From: Glycomyces artemisiae | Lineage (GTDB): Bacteria > Actinomycetota > Actinomycetes > Mycobacteriales > Micromonosporaceae | DNA length: 64,000 nucleotides | Assembly: GCF_003002955.1 (NCBI RefSeq) | Contig: NZ_PVTJ01000002.1 | Coordinates: 1 to 64,000, forward strand | Reading direction: 5' to 3' | Part shown: in pieces, positions 43,506-51,440 of the stretch | Position numbering within the stretch: the first letter of the stretch is position 1 | Layout of the letters: the number at the start of each line of letters is the position of its first letter | Program-made: the position numbers and the translations under genes | The notes under the pieces: model-generated | The model's input: the letters and a program-made list of their open reading frames with translations, nothing else | Databases searched by the model: none | What the model was told of the DNA's origin: nothing

Positions 43506-43637
43506 TGTCGGACCCCCATGTCAGGGTTTTGAACCGGGGGCCCGCAAGACCGCCTCCTTAGGCTCCGCCCCTGCCCGGAAACTCCCGGCCGCACCCGGAT
43601 GTCGGACCTTCGTGTCAGGGTGTTGAACCGGGGGCCC
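43506..43637. repeat. Two copies of the TGTCGGACC...GAACCGGGGGCCC hairpin repeat
   Basis: Copies at 43506-43543 and 43600-43637, 94 bp apart, each run TGTCGGACC, a GTCAGGG centre, TTGAACCGGGGGCCC. GGACCCCC can pair with the terminal GGGGGCCC (one mismatch). The family also occurs at 35718-35754 and 35838-35874. Confidence 0.8.
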
Positions 43638-43705
43638 GCGATCCGCCGGTGCCCGGCTCTGCGGGTGCCCGCCGGGCGGCGCCGCGCCCCGACCCGCCTC
43701 GCCCG

Positions 43706-43734
43706 TTGTCGGACCCCGCGCCGACAATGGGGGG
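43706..43734 (+). promoter_or_regulatory. Inverted repeat over the mutY promoter
   Basis: TTGTCGG (43706-43712) and CCGACAA (43721-43727) form a perfect 7-bp inverted repeat. GACAAT at its end may act as a -10 box six bases before ATG 43735, so mutY may be leaderless. The left half shares TGTCGGACCCC with the repeat family nearby. Confidence 0.55.
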
Positions 43735-44646
43735 ATGCGTGCCGCGAGCGAGACCCCGACCGAACCGGCCCTGCCCTCCCCCGAGCTGCTCGCCGAGCGG
43801 CTGCTGCCGTGGTTCGACGCCAACAACCGCACCGAGCTGCCGTGGCGCCGCCCCGGGACCACCGCGTGGGGCGTGCTCGTCTCCGAGGTGATGAGCCAGC
43901 AGACGCAGGTCGCGCGGGTCGCACCCGTGTGGGAGGCGTGGATGGAGCGGTGGCCGACGCCCGCTGACCTCGCCGCCGCGCCGACCGCCGACGTGCTCCG
44001 CGAATGGGGCCGCATGGGCTACCCGCGGCGGGCCCTGCGCCTCCAGGAGTGCGCGCGCGCCATCGCCGAGGACCACGGCGGGACCGTCCCCGCCGACCCG
44101 GCCGAGCTCGAAAAGCTCCCCGGCATCGGCAACTACACCGCCGCCGCGGTCGCCGTGTTCCACTACGGGGGCCGCCACGCCGTCGTCGACACGAACGTGC
44201 GCCGCGTCGTCGCCCGCCTCGGCGGCCGCGCCGACGCCGGGACGGCCACCACCCGCGCCGACCTCGCCGCGACCGCGTCGCTCCTGCCCGAGGACGCCCC
44301 CACCGCGGCCCGGGTGTCCTTGGCGCTCATGGAACTCGGCGCGCTCGTGTGCACCGCCCGCAAGACCGAGTGCGCCGCCTGCCCGCTCAGCGACGCGTGC
44401 GGGTTCTCCGGCCAGGAGGTCCCGGCCGGGCCCAGCCGCAAGCGCCAGCGCTACAAGGGCACGAACCGGCACGTGCGCGGCGAGGTCATGGCGCTGCTGC
44501 GGGACGCCGACGGTCCCGTCGAGCGGGCCCGGATCGACGCGGTCTGGCACGATGCGCGCATGGTCAACGAGGCCGTGGCGCAGCTGATCGAGGACGGCCT
44601 GATCGGCACCGACGAGGCGGGGCGATTCGAACTCCCGAGTCGGTGA
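43735..44646 (+). CDS. mutY: A/G-specific adenine DNA glycosylase
   Basis: 303 residues. MutY removes adenine mispaired with 8-oxoguanine. Visible are the catalytic Glu 51 in GVLVSEVMSQQTQV, the helix-hairpin-helix LPGIGNYTAAAVAVF with catalytic Asp 152 in VVDTNVRRV, and the iron-sulphur ligands C206-X6-C213-X2-C216-X5-C222 (CTARKTECAACPLSDAC). The C-terminal domain is short, as in many actinomycetes, without the full MutT-like part. The start at ATG 43735 follows GGGGGG directly, so a leaderless message is likely. It lies near disA, another DNA-damage gene. Confidence 0.96.
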   Translation: MRAASETPTEPALPSPELLAERLLPWFDANNRTELPWRRPGTTAWGVLVSEVMSQQTQVARVAPVWEAWMERWPTPADLAAAPTADVLREWGRMGYPRRALRLQECARAIAEDHGGTVPADPAELEKLPGIGNYTAAAVAVFHYGGRHAVVDTNVRRVVARLGGRADAGTATTRADLAATASLLPEDAPTAARVSLALMELGALVCTARKTECAACPLSDACGFSGQEVPAGPSRKRQRYKGTNRHVRGEVMALLRDADGPVERARIDAVWHDARMVNEAVAQLIEDGLIGTDEAGRFELPSR

Positions 44647-45003
44647 CAAACGGGCGGGCCGCTGCTAGCGTGGGAGTTGAGAGAACTTCACGATGCTCGG
44701 TCGGCACCGATCCGCAGGATCGGCGGCCCCGGGTCCAACCCCGCCGGTCACCGCGGCGGGGCACCGGACGGACCTCCGGGTCCGGCTCACCACCGGTGCC
44801 GGGACCGATCGCCTACCGCGCGGCCGCCCCCGAGCGGCCGGCCAGGAACACGACGACGCGGCTCGCGCCATCTACCGTCGCGTCGACCGCGGACCGGCCG
44901 CACGTCAAGCGGGCCGCGCAGGAGCGGACGCCTCCAGCGGCGGACGCGACCGAGCGGATGCAATGCCGTCGGGGTACCGCGCGCTCAGACCCGGGCGGCA
45001 TTG
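44647..45003. other. Intergenic region, no supported gene
   Basis: About 350 bases between mutY and the PrsW-like gene. Frames are Arg/Ala/Gly-rich. An ATG at 44693 opens a frame that runs antisense to the PrsW gene and lacks family character. Several imperfect GC-rich inverted repeats occur, none convincing as a terminator. Confidence 0.5.
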
Positions 45004-45873
45004 CTACGCATCGGGGACCGCGGCCGCCACGGGCGCCTCGGCCCGCTTCGCCCAGCGGACCAGCCACCACACGACGAGCACCGCGGGCAGGCCCTTGAGC
45101 ATGATCCCGCCGAGCACCCCGAGCGACCCGAGCCCCAGCCCGTCGCGCAGCAGCGGCGAGTTCCACACCGCGTGCAGGACGATGACGGCGCCGACCGCGG
45201 CCGCGGCGATCCACGCCGACCGGGCGGTGCGGCGGGTCGCGGCGTAGGCGATGCCCGCCCCGGCGATGGCGGTGAAGATCGCGTGGCTCCACAGCCCCGC
45301 GAGGACGCCGCGGACGATGAAGACGGCGACGACCGGTTCGACGACGTCCCCGGCCCGGTTGATGACCGTGTTCGACATCGCGAACGCGTAGCCCTCGACG
45401 ATCTGGAAGCCCACGCCGCAGAACGCGCCCAGGACGATCCCGTCGAGGACCCCGTGGAGGCGGCCCCAGAAGATCGCGACGACCAGGACCACGCCTGCGG
45501 TCTTGACGACCTCCTCGACGACCGGCGCGGCCAGGACCGGAGCCCACCGCTCGGCCCACGCCGGGCCCCACGCGGTCGCGAACAGGCCGTGGAGGGCGCG
45601 GGACCCGAACAGGGACGTCATGACCGCGACGGTGGCGCCCCAGGCGAGGCCGATCGCCAGGCCCGCGCCCGGCAGGGCGAGGTGCCCGGCGAGGCGGCGG
45701 CGCATCACCAGGAACGGGACGGCGAACAGCGAGAACAGGACGAGCGCGGTCGTCCCGGCGCGCGGATAGGCCAGGGCGACGGGGAGCGTGTTGTACAGCA
45801 GCAGGATCGCGGCCGCGCCGATGAGGAGCGCGGCCGTCCACTGCACGGGGGAGGCGGGGTCGGGGCGCGGCAT
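45004..45873 (-). CDS. PrsW-family intramembrane protease-like protein
   Basis: A 289-residue protein with about eight hydrophobic segments. APVVEEVVKTAGVVLVVAIF carries the EExxK motif of PrsW/CPBP-type intramembrane metalloproteases, and LWSHAIFTAIAG and LHAVWNSPLL supply the conserved histidines. PrsW cleaves the anti-sigma factor RsiW in Bacillus; actinomycete homologues have unknown targets. ATG 45873 overlaps the stop of the gene upstream (TGATG), so the two are translationally coupled. Confidence 0.9.
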   Translation of the reverse strand: MPRPDPASPVQWTAALLIGAAAILLLYNTLPVALAYPRAGTTALVLFSLFAVPFLVMRRRLAGHLALPGAGLAIGLAWGATVAVMTSLFGSRALHGLFATAWGPAWAERWAPVLAAPVVEEVVKTAGVVLVVAIFWGRLHGVLDGIVLGAFCGVGFQIVEGYAFAMSNTVINRAGDVVEPVVAVFIVRGVLAGLWSHAIFTAIAGAGIAYAATRRTARSAWIAAAAVGAVIVLHAVWNSPLLRDGLGLGSLGVLGGIMLKGLPAVLVVWWLVRWAKRAEAPVAAAVPDA

Positions 45874-46400
45874 CAGGCGGCCCCGAAGGAGAGCTGTGCG
45901 ATGAGCGCGTCGATGCGCTCGACGGTGTGCGCGTCGAGGGACGCGCCGCGGGCGGTGACCTCGGCCCTGGTGTCCCCGTGGACGAACGCGCACGCGAACC
46001 CGGCACCGGTCTCGGTGGTGAAGGAGCGCCCGGCGCCCTCGACGCCGTCGGCGGCGCAGTCGCGCGGCTCGGTGAGGCGCACGCCCGGCTGGACTTCGAG
46101 GAGGCGGGCCATCTCGGCGGCCAGGTACTCGGCGTCGAAGCCGTAGGGACCGGCGACGGCGATGTCGACCTCCGCGTCGCCGACGATGAACTCGGCGCGG
46201 CCGGACTCGGGCCGGTAGTAGCCGGGGCGCATCCGGGTGTCCTCGGGGGCGGTGAGGGTGACGCCCGCGAGCGCGAACTGCTCCCCGCCGACGTCGACGG
46301 TGGGTGAGACGGCCTTGTTGAGCAGGGGGACCCCGAGTGCGAACACCAGGACCGCGGCGGCGACGGCAGCGGCGACGGCGAGGCTCCTCAAACGGGACAC
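45873..46400 (-). CDS. Exported protein of unknown function, coupled to PrsW
   Basis: 175 residues from GTG 46400, starting MSRLRSLAVAAAVAAAVLVFALGVPLL, an N-terminal membrane anchor or signal sequence. The remainder is a small extracytoplasmic domain (VDVGGEQFALAGVTLTAPEDTRMRPGYYRPESG...) with two cysteines (RDCAADG, GFACAF). Its stop shares a base with the PrsW start. It may be the partner or substrate of the protease, but no family was recognised. Longer upstream starts add residues without a signal character. Confidence 0.72.
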   Translation of the reverse strand: MSRLRSLAVAAAVAAAVLVFALGVPLLNKAVSPTVDVGGEQFALAGVTLTAPEDTRMRPGYYRPESGRAEFIVGDAEVDIAVAGPYGFDAEYLAAEMARLLEVQPGVRLTEPRDCAADGVEGAGRSFTTETGAGFACAFVHGDTRAEVTARGASLDAHTVERIDALIAQLSFGAA

Positions 46401-46578
46401 ACCGCAAGCGTCCCATGTGATCCAGGCGAATGCATCCGTAATGCCCGGGGAAGACACGGGCGGGGCCGGAGCGAAAGCAGCGAACGCCGGGGCGGGCGCG
46501 AGACGGGCGGGGACCTGCCGGCCGGGACCTGGTTCAGGGGTCCTGCGGCCGGCGTCTCCGCGGTGCGGTCGCGCGGGC

Positions 46579-46601
46579 GCGGGCCCTGAGGGAGGGCCCG
46601 C
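46579..46601 (-). terminator. Hairpin downstream of bldC
   Basis: GCGGGCCC (46579-46586) pairs with GGGCCCGC (46594-46601) around TGAGGGA. The 280-base gap between bldC and the next gene contains no supported coding frame besides this. Confidence 0.55.
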
Positions 46602-46742
46602 TTCCCGACCGGCTGAGGGCCGGCGAGCCGGCGACTGCGGCTTCGATGGGGCGGCGGCCGGAAGGGTGGTCCGGCCTCGGACTGGTTCCTCATGCCTCGT
46701 CGCCCGGTCGGTGGCGGGAGGCGGTCGTACTCGGTGCTGCGG

Positions 46743-46964
46743 CTACTCCGCGGCTTCGCGCTGCACGGGGATGTCCCCGTTGATGAGCGCGCGGATCTCG
46801 GACTCGCGGTAGCGGCGGTGGCCGCCGAGGGTGCGGATCGCGGAGATCTTGCCGGCCTTGGCCCAGCGCGTCACGGTCTTGGGGTCGACGCGGAACATCG
46901 CGGCGACCTCAGAAGGGGTGAGCAGGGCCTCGGATTCCACCGGAAGGTTCAGCTCTGTCGTCAT
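46743..46964 (-). CDS. bldC: BldC-like MerR-type DNA-binding regulator
   Basis: A 73-residue protein: LLTPSEVAAMFRVDPKTVTRWAKAGKISAIRTLGGHRRYRESEIRALI is the winged helix-turn-helix of BldC, which in Streptomyces keeps the vegetative programme going and delays sporulation. It lacks an effector domain. GGAGGAG precedes ATG 46964. In Streptomyces coelicolor bldC lies near vdh; the same arrangement is found here (vdh at 49528), so orthology is likely. The upstream 110 bases hold its promoter region. Confidence 0.95.
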   Translation of the reverse strand: MTTELNLPVESEALLTPSEVAAMFRVDPKTVTRWAKAGKISAIRTLGGHRRYRESEIRALINGDIPVQREAAE

Positions 46965-47172
46965 CGTTCGTTCTCCTCCACACACGGGCTGCGAATCACC
47001 GGCTGCCGAGCCTTGATTCGTTCCTTCTGCAATCGTCCGGCCTGTCGTAGATGTCCGACATAGGCCGAACGGCCGATTTTGCTTGGACTTTCCGCTCGGT
47101 CCGCTCATCCGAGTGATCACTCCACAAGCGAACGACCTGGTCGCGGGGCCGGCGGCCGCGCGGGACGCGAGG

Positions 47173-48006
47173 TCAGTTCAGGCGTTCCGCGAGACGACGA
47201 TCACGCCATCGGTCGACAAGGCGCGCATAGCATTCCTGCGCGTCCTCGGGCTCGGAGGCGCCCAGGTGGTCGAGGGCCTGCCAGGTGAGGTCGACGGAGT
47301 CCTCGTCGCGGAGCTCGTCCGCGTCCATCCTGGAGGCGATCCCGCCGTAGTCGAGCTCGACGACGGAGTCGCGGTGGAACCCGTCGAGCCAGTGCCCGGT
47401 CTCGGCGAGGGCCTCGGCGAGCTCGGCGCCGTCGCCGAACTCGGCGCGCACCAGGTTGCGGGCGACGGCGAGGCCGCTGCGGGACTTCGCGATCGGGGTG
47501 CGGTAGCGCAGCTGCACGAGGCCCGGCTGGATGACCAGCTCGCGGTCCTCGGGGCGCACGCACGCGAACCAGCGCAGCGGGACCGACCAGGTCGCGACGT
47601 GCTCGTGGGCGTCGGCGGGGGCCTCGCGGCGGTCGGCGCCCTCGTCGAGCGCGACGACCTCGGCGGCGGAGGCGAGGAACTCCGCGGGGAACAGGGCCTC
47701 GGCGACGGCCTCGGGGGTCAGGCGCCGCACCTCCAGTGCGGCCGAGGCGATCCGGTAGCGCAGGTTCCACGGGCACACGAGCGGATCGGCGTCGCCCCGG
47801 TCGATGACGTAGGCGTCGCGCCCGAAGGAGGGGACGCCCCGCCAGGGCCATCCGATGCGCTCGTACAGTGCTTCCCGTCGGACCCTCGGGCCGTCGAGCG
47901 GGTCGACCGCGCGCCCCGACGCGGCGTACGCGCGCCAGTACCCGGCGTCGGCGAACGCCGCGGCGGGCTCGTAGACGCGCAGATAGGACGCGCTCGGTGC
48001 GTACAC
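47173..48006 (-). CDS. Conserved protein between bldC and vdh
   Basis: 277 residues from GTG 48006 (MVYAPSASYLRVYEPAAAFADA...). It is cytoplasmic, with SASYLRVYEP at the start and VPLRWFACVRPEDRELV and LVQLRYRTPIAKSRSGLAVARNLVR in the middle, which are shared with actinomycete proteins encoded between bldC and vdh. No domain function is known. Its start lies 23 bases from the right end of a TnpB element, so the native promoter was probably displaced. GGAAG lies 13 bases upstream. Confidence 0.78.
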   Translation of the reverse strand: MYAPSASYLRVYEPAAAFADAGYWRAYAASGRAVDPLDGPRVRREALYERIGWPWRGVPSFGRDAYVIDRGDADPLVCPWNLRYRIASAALEVRRLTPEAVAEALFPAEFLASAAEVVALDEGADRREAPADAHEHVATWSVPLRWFACVRPEDRELVIQPGLVQLRYRTPIAKSRSGLAVARNLVRAEFGDGAELAEALAETGHWLDGFHRDSVVELDYGGIASRMDADELRDEDSVDLTWQALDHLGASEPEDAQECYARLVDRWRDRRLAERLN

Positions 48007-48008
48007 GA

Positions 48009-48160
48009 GCCAGATACTTCCATATCGGCATCCTGCCTGCCTTGAAGGGCAGGGCTCCCGGCTCACGGTCGGACGGCGCCTACCGCTCACGGACGGGTTC
48101 CTCGTTCCTCCGCTATCGCGGGTTCCGGGCCGCGCCGGGCACGCCCGGTCTCACCGGCCC
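48009..48160 (-). ncRNA. Putative omega RNA (reRNA) of TnpB
   Basis: In TnpB elements the guide RNA scaffold derives from the tnpB 3' end and right end, and the guide is the sequence just beyond the element. Here the scaffold would cover about 48029-48160 with the terminal hairpin at 48036-48053. The guide would begin CCGATATGGAAGTATCTGGC (48009-48028), next to the start of the downstream gene. This is inferred from family knowledge. Confidence 0.4.
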
Positions 48161-49416
48161 TCCGGAGGCGTTTCGGGTCTCCGCATGCCTTGCGGCGACC
48201 AGTCGTCTTCCTTCGTTCCTGATGTTGGCCTCGGCGTTCCTGTCGCGGTCATGGACCGCACCGCACCCGCACGCCCACCGCCGCACCGGCAGGCCCGCCT
48301 GCCCTCGCGGGCCGGTGAGCGCCCCGCAGGCGGAGCACAGCTGAGTCGAGGGGAACCAGCGGTCGACCCGCACGAACGTCCTTCCCGTGCGCCGGGCCTT
48401 CGATTCGAGCAGGACGAGGAACCTGCCGAGCGCGGCGTCGAAGACCGACTTCGCCGCCCGGCCGCGGGCGAGGCCGTGCACCGGCAGGTCTTCGACGTAC
48501 ACCGCTTGGTTCTCGCGGAGGATGCCGATGACCTGCTTGTGCAGCCAGTCGTCCCGTCGGTTCCCGATCGCCTCATGCACCCGTGCCACGGCGATACGGG
48601 CCTTCTCTGCGTTGCGGCTTCCCTTCTGCTTGCGGGCGAGCGTGCGCTGCGCCTTCTTGAGCCTGCGCTCCATCGCTCTGAAGAACCGCGGATTCTCGAC
48701 GGCCCTGCCGCCGCGGAGGACCGCGAAGTCCTTCAACCCGAGATCGATGCCGGTCTCCTGGTCGACCGGATCGAGGAGTTCGGCGCCGTCGTCGACCGCT
48801 ACGACGAAGCTCGCAAAGTACCTGCCGGCGGCCGTCTTGACGATCGTCACCGAGCTGGGCTCGGCGGGAAGCTCCCGCGACCAGGCGACCCGGATCTCGC
48901 CGATTTTGGCGAGGTAGAGCCGCCCGGTGTCGCGCAGCACGAACCCATTGCGGGTGAAACGGGCCGCCTGCCGGTTCGACCGGCGCTTGAACCTCGGCGG
49001 CCCCGTCCGCGCACCCGCGCGCGTTCCCTTGAGCGAGTCGAAGAAGTTCCGGTATGCCCGGTCGCAGTCCCGGACCGCCTGCTGGAGCGGGATGTTGGAG
49101 ACCTCGGTCAGCCAGGCTCGCCGTTCGGTGCGCTTCGCCTCGGTGATGAGCTGCCGCTGGAGCAGGGAGCCGGTGGGGTACGGTTCGCCGGTCTCGTGCG
49201 CGCGCTTCCTCGCGGCGACCGCGTCGTTGTACACCACACGGACGCATCCGAACAGCCGCGCAAGCGCGGAGCGCTGCGGGGCGGTCGGATACAGCCGGAA
49301 CCGGTAGCGGAGTTGCACCGGGCGAAGGCTACGGGAGGGGTGCGACATCTGGCCGCCGCTCGCGGAGCCGGGCCTGGCCCGCGGGCCGCCGGTCATATGC
49401 TGGTGGCGTAGGCATA
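48029..49416 (-). mobile_element. Solo TnpB element (IS200/IS605-like, no TnpA)
   Basis: The right end shows the typical hairpin CCTGCC/GGCAGG (48036-48053) followed, on the minus strand, by CAGGATG at 48029-48035. The left side has TATGC...GCATA (49396-49416), a small subterminal hairpin. One gene, tnpB, is inside. No TnpA transposase is present, so movement would need one in trans. The element separates the conserved gene at 47173 from vdh. Exact boundaries are uncertain by some bases at the left. Confidence 0.7.
48113..49318 (-). CDS. tnpB: TnpB RNA-guided endonuclease
   Basis: 401 residues from GTG 49318 (MQLRYRFRLYPTAPQRSAL); ATG 49348 is an alternative. The RuvC-like nuclease is intact: Asp 192 in GIDLGLKDFAVLRGG, Glu 276 in AVYVEDLPVHGLA and Asp 358 in AVHDRDRNAEANI. 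The zinc finger ligands are C327-S-A-C330 and C349-G-C351, an unusual CxC second pair. TnpB cuts DNA that matches the guide RNA next to a short motif and keeps the element in place. It is closest in layout to IS605/OrfB proteins of actinomycetes. Confidence 0.92.
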   Translation of the reverse strand: MQLRYRFRLYPTAPQRSALARLFGCVRVVYNDAVAARKRAHETGEPYPTGSLLQRQLITEAKRTERRAWLTEVSNIPLQQAVRDCDRAYRNFFDSLKGTRAGARTGPPRFKRRSNRQAARFTRNGFVLRDTGRLYLAKIGEIRVAWSRELPAEPSSVTIVKTAAGRYFASFVVAVDDGAELLDPVDQETGIDLGLKDFAVLRGGRAVENPRFFRAMERRLKKAQRTLARKQKGSRNAEKARIAVARVHEAIGNRRDDWLHKQVIGILRENQAVYVEDLPVHGLARGRAAKSVFDAALGRFLVLLESKARRTGRTFVRVDRWFPSTQLCSACGALTGPRGQAGLPVRRWACGCGAVHDRDRNAEANIRNEGRRLVAARHAETRNASGGPVRPGVPGAARNPR

Positions 49417-49527
49417 CCCGCGCTACGACGAGGAAGCGGCCGCGACCCGGCCGCGCCCCTGGGGCGCCGCCCGGCGCGCACCGCGCTCCGGGGCCCGAAC
49501 CCCTAGAGAAGAACTGGAGAGCAAGCC

Positions 49528-50598
49528 ATGAGCATCTTCGACGCGACCGGCCACGAACAGGTCGTGTTCTGCCACGACCCGGACACCGGGCTCCGGGCGA
49601 TCATCGCGGTGTACTCCACCGCGCTGGGCCCGGCCCTGGGCGGCACCCGCTTCTACCCCTACGCCTCCGAGGAGGAGGCCCTCACCGACGTGCTGCACCT
49701 GTCGGAGGGCATGGCGTACAAGAACGCGATCGCCGGGCTCGACCACGGCGGCGGCAAGGCCGTCATCTGGGGCGACCCCGCGACCCTGAAGAGCGAGGCG
49801 CTGCTGCGGGCGTACGGCCGGTTCGTCGAGTCGCTCGGCGGGCGGTACGTGACCGCGTGCGACGTCGGCACGTACGTCGAGGACATGGACCACATCGCGC
49901 GCGAGACGCGGCACGTGTCGGGCCGCAGCCCCGAGGCCGGCGGCGCCGGCGACTCCTCGATCCTCACCGCGTTCGGGGTGTTCCAGGCGATGCGCTCGGC
50001 GGCGCAGCACCGGTGGGGCGCCGTGGACCTGACCGGCCGCACCGTGGGCGTGGCCGGGCTCGGCAAGGTCGGGCGCCACCTCGTCCCCCACCTCGTGGAG
50101 GCCGGGGCGCAGGTCGTCGCGTGCGACGTGAACGACGCGGCGATCCGCTGGACCCAGGAGCACTTCCCGCAGGTGCGGATCGTCGCCGACGCCGACGAGC
50201 TCATCGCGTCGGGCATCCACGTGTACGCCCCGTGCGCGCTCGGCGGGGTCCTCGACGAGGACGCGCTGAAGACCCTCGACGCCGAGATCGTCTGCGGCGC
50301 CGCGAACAACCAGCTGGCCGCGCCGCACATCGCCGACGAGCTGGAGCGCGCCGGAATCCTCTACTGCCCCGACTACGTCGTCAACTCCGGCGGGGTCATC
50401 CAGGTCGCCGACGAGTACGACGGCGCGTTCGACTTCAAGCGGGCCGAGCGGCGCACCGCCGGGATCTTCGAGACCACCGGCCGCATCCTCGACCGCGCCA
50501 AGGGCGAGGGCACCACGCCCGTGGCCGCGGCGAACGCCCTGGCCGAGGAGCGCATGGCCGCCGTCGGGCGGCTCCAGCGGCTGCGCCTGTTCCGCTGA
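49528..50598 (+). CDS. vdh: Valine/leucine dehydrogenase (Glu/Leu/Phe/Val family)
   Basis: 356 residues. It catalyses NAD-dependent oxidative deamination of branched-chain amino acids to 2-oxoacids. The catalytic Lys 77 is in [12 protein letters not shown], the NAD-binding motif is [14 protein letters not shown], and [11 protein letters not shown] and [15 protein letters not shown] are typical of this branch. Its position near bldC matches Streptomyces vdh. GAGAGCAAG-type purines precede ATG 49528. It feeds valine into acyl-CoA precursors. A long AT-rich palindrome follows. Confidence 0.95.
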   Translation: MSIFDATGHEQVVFCHDPDTGLRAIIAVYSTALGPALGGTRFYPYASEEEALTDVLHLSEGMAYKNAIAGLDHGGGKAVIWGDPATLKSEALLRAYGRFVESLGGRYVTACDVGTYVEDMDHIARETRHVSGRSPEAGGAGDSSILTAFGVFQAMRSAAQHRWGAVDLTGRTVGVAGLGKVGRHLVPHLVEAGAQVVACDVNDAAIRWTQEHFPQVRIVADADELIASGIHVYAPCALGGVLDEDALKTLDAEIVCGAANNQLAAPHIADELERAGILYCPDYVVNSGGVIQVADEYDGAFDFKRAERRTAGIFETTGRILDRAKGEGTTPVAAANALAEERMAAVGRLQRLRLFR

Positions 50599-50616
50599 CC
50601 CGCGCCCCCGCCGCAC

Positions 50617-50653
50617 GGATCCTATAGGATATAGGAAATATCCTATAGGATCC
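50617..50653. repeat. Perfect 16-bp AT-rich inverted repeat after vdh
   Basis: GGATCCTATAGGATAT (50617-50632) and ATATCCTATAGGATCC (50638-50653) flank AGGAA. Each arm contains the palindrome CCTATAGG, and the two CCTATAGG boxes are 21 bp apart. It may be a terminator for vdh or a double operator. The remaining gap up to 50896 shows no gene. Confidence 0.75.
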
Positions 50654-50896
50654 GCCTTCGCGGTGCGCGCACAGCGTCATCGCGTCCATCCGGACAGTGA
50701 GAACGAATCTCGCGATTCGGGCGGATGTTCGTCCCCGTCTGGTGGTCATCGCCGGTAATCTGTGGCATCCAACTCACGGCCCGGGATGCAGTCGGGCGCT
50801 GCGAGCCTGTACCGTAGGAGCCACGAAGAGATTGCAAGCATTCCGGGGCGCCGCAATGGCTGCCCCGATGATTTCTGTGCGAGGGGGTCGAGCCAT

Positions 50897-51196
50897 ATGG
50901 GGCGCGGCCGAGCTAAGGCAAAGCAGACCAAAGTGGCCCGGAAGCTCAAGTACCATGCTCCGAACACCGACCTGCGCGCGCTGGAGCGCGAGCTAGGGAG
51001 CGGTCGTGAGGACGAGGTCGACATTGAGCCTCCTTCTGAAGAGGAGGAGCCGGACCCTTATGCCGCTTATGCCGACGATCGGTACGACGGAGACGAAGAC
51101 GATCTCCGCGAGGATGACTGGCTCCCGCCGAAGAAGCAGTTAGCGCTGCGGCCCACGGGGACGCCGCCGGATCGTGCGAGCACGACGAGGCGCTGA
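50897..51196 (+). CDS. DUF3073 protein
   Basis: 99 residues from ATG 50897 with GAGGGGG upstream. The start GRGRAKAKQTKVARKLKYHAPNTDLRALERELG is the DUF3073 signature, followed by an acidic tail (DIEPPSEEEEPDPYAAY...). The basic N terminus suggests nucleic-acid binding, but the function is unknown. In actinomycetes it is commonly encoded near vdh and bldC, as here. A strong hairpin follows 177 bases later. Confidence 0.9.
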   Translation: MGRGRAKAKQTKVARKLKYHAPNTDLRALERELGSGREDEVDIEPPSEEEEPDPYAAYADDRYDGDEDDLREDDWLPPKKQLALRPTGTPPDRASTTRR

Positions 51197-51373
51197 ACCA
51201 GGGCAAGGCGGGCCCGCCCGACCGATCTCCGCAATCTCCATATCCAGAACGGGCAGGCGCCTCCACTGCGCCCGCCCGGCTCCCGCACCCGCCGCGAGGC
51301 CAGGGCAGGGGGCGGCCCTGGAGCAAAGACTCGGATGTCGGCGCGGACGACGCGATATCCAATATGCACGAAG

Positions 51374-51422
51374 AGAGGCGGCGCGACCGCGATCTTGTAG
51401 GAGATCCGGTCGCGCCGCCTCT
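51374..51422. terminator. Bidirectional terminator hairpin
   Basis: AGAGGCGGCGCGACCG (51374-51389) pairs perfectly with CGGTCGCGCCGCCTCT (51407-51422) around a 17-base loop. It is between the DUF3073 gene and the minus-strand membrane protein ending at 51441. The core GGCGGCGCGACC recurs in the hairpin at 54939. Confidence 0.75.
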
Positions 51423-51440
51423 TCGGCTGCCCGGGGGCCG

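Noticed and set aside
44693-45247. 184-residue plus-strand frame after mutY
   Set aside because: Runs antisense into the PrsW-like gene, lacks a recognisable domain and has shadow-type composition.
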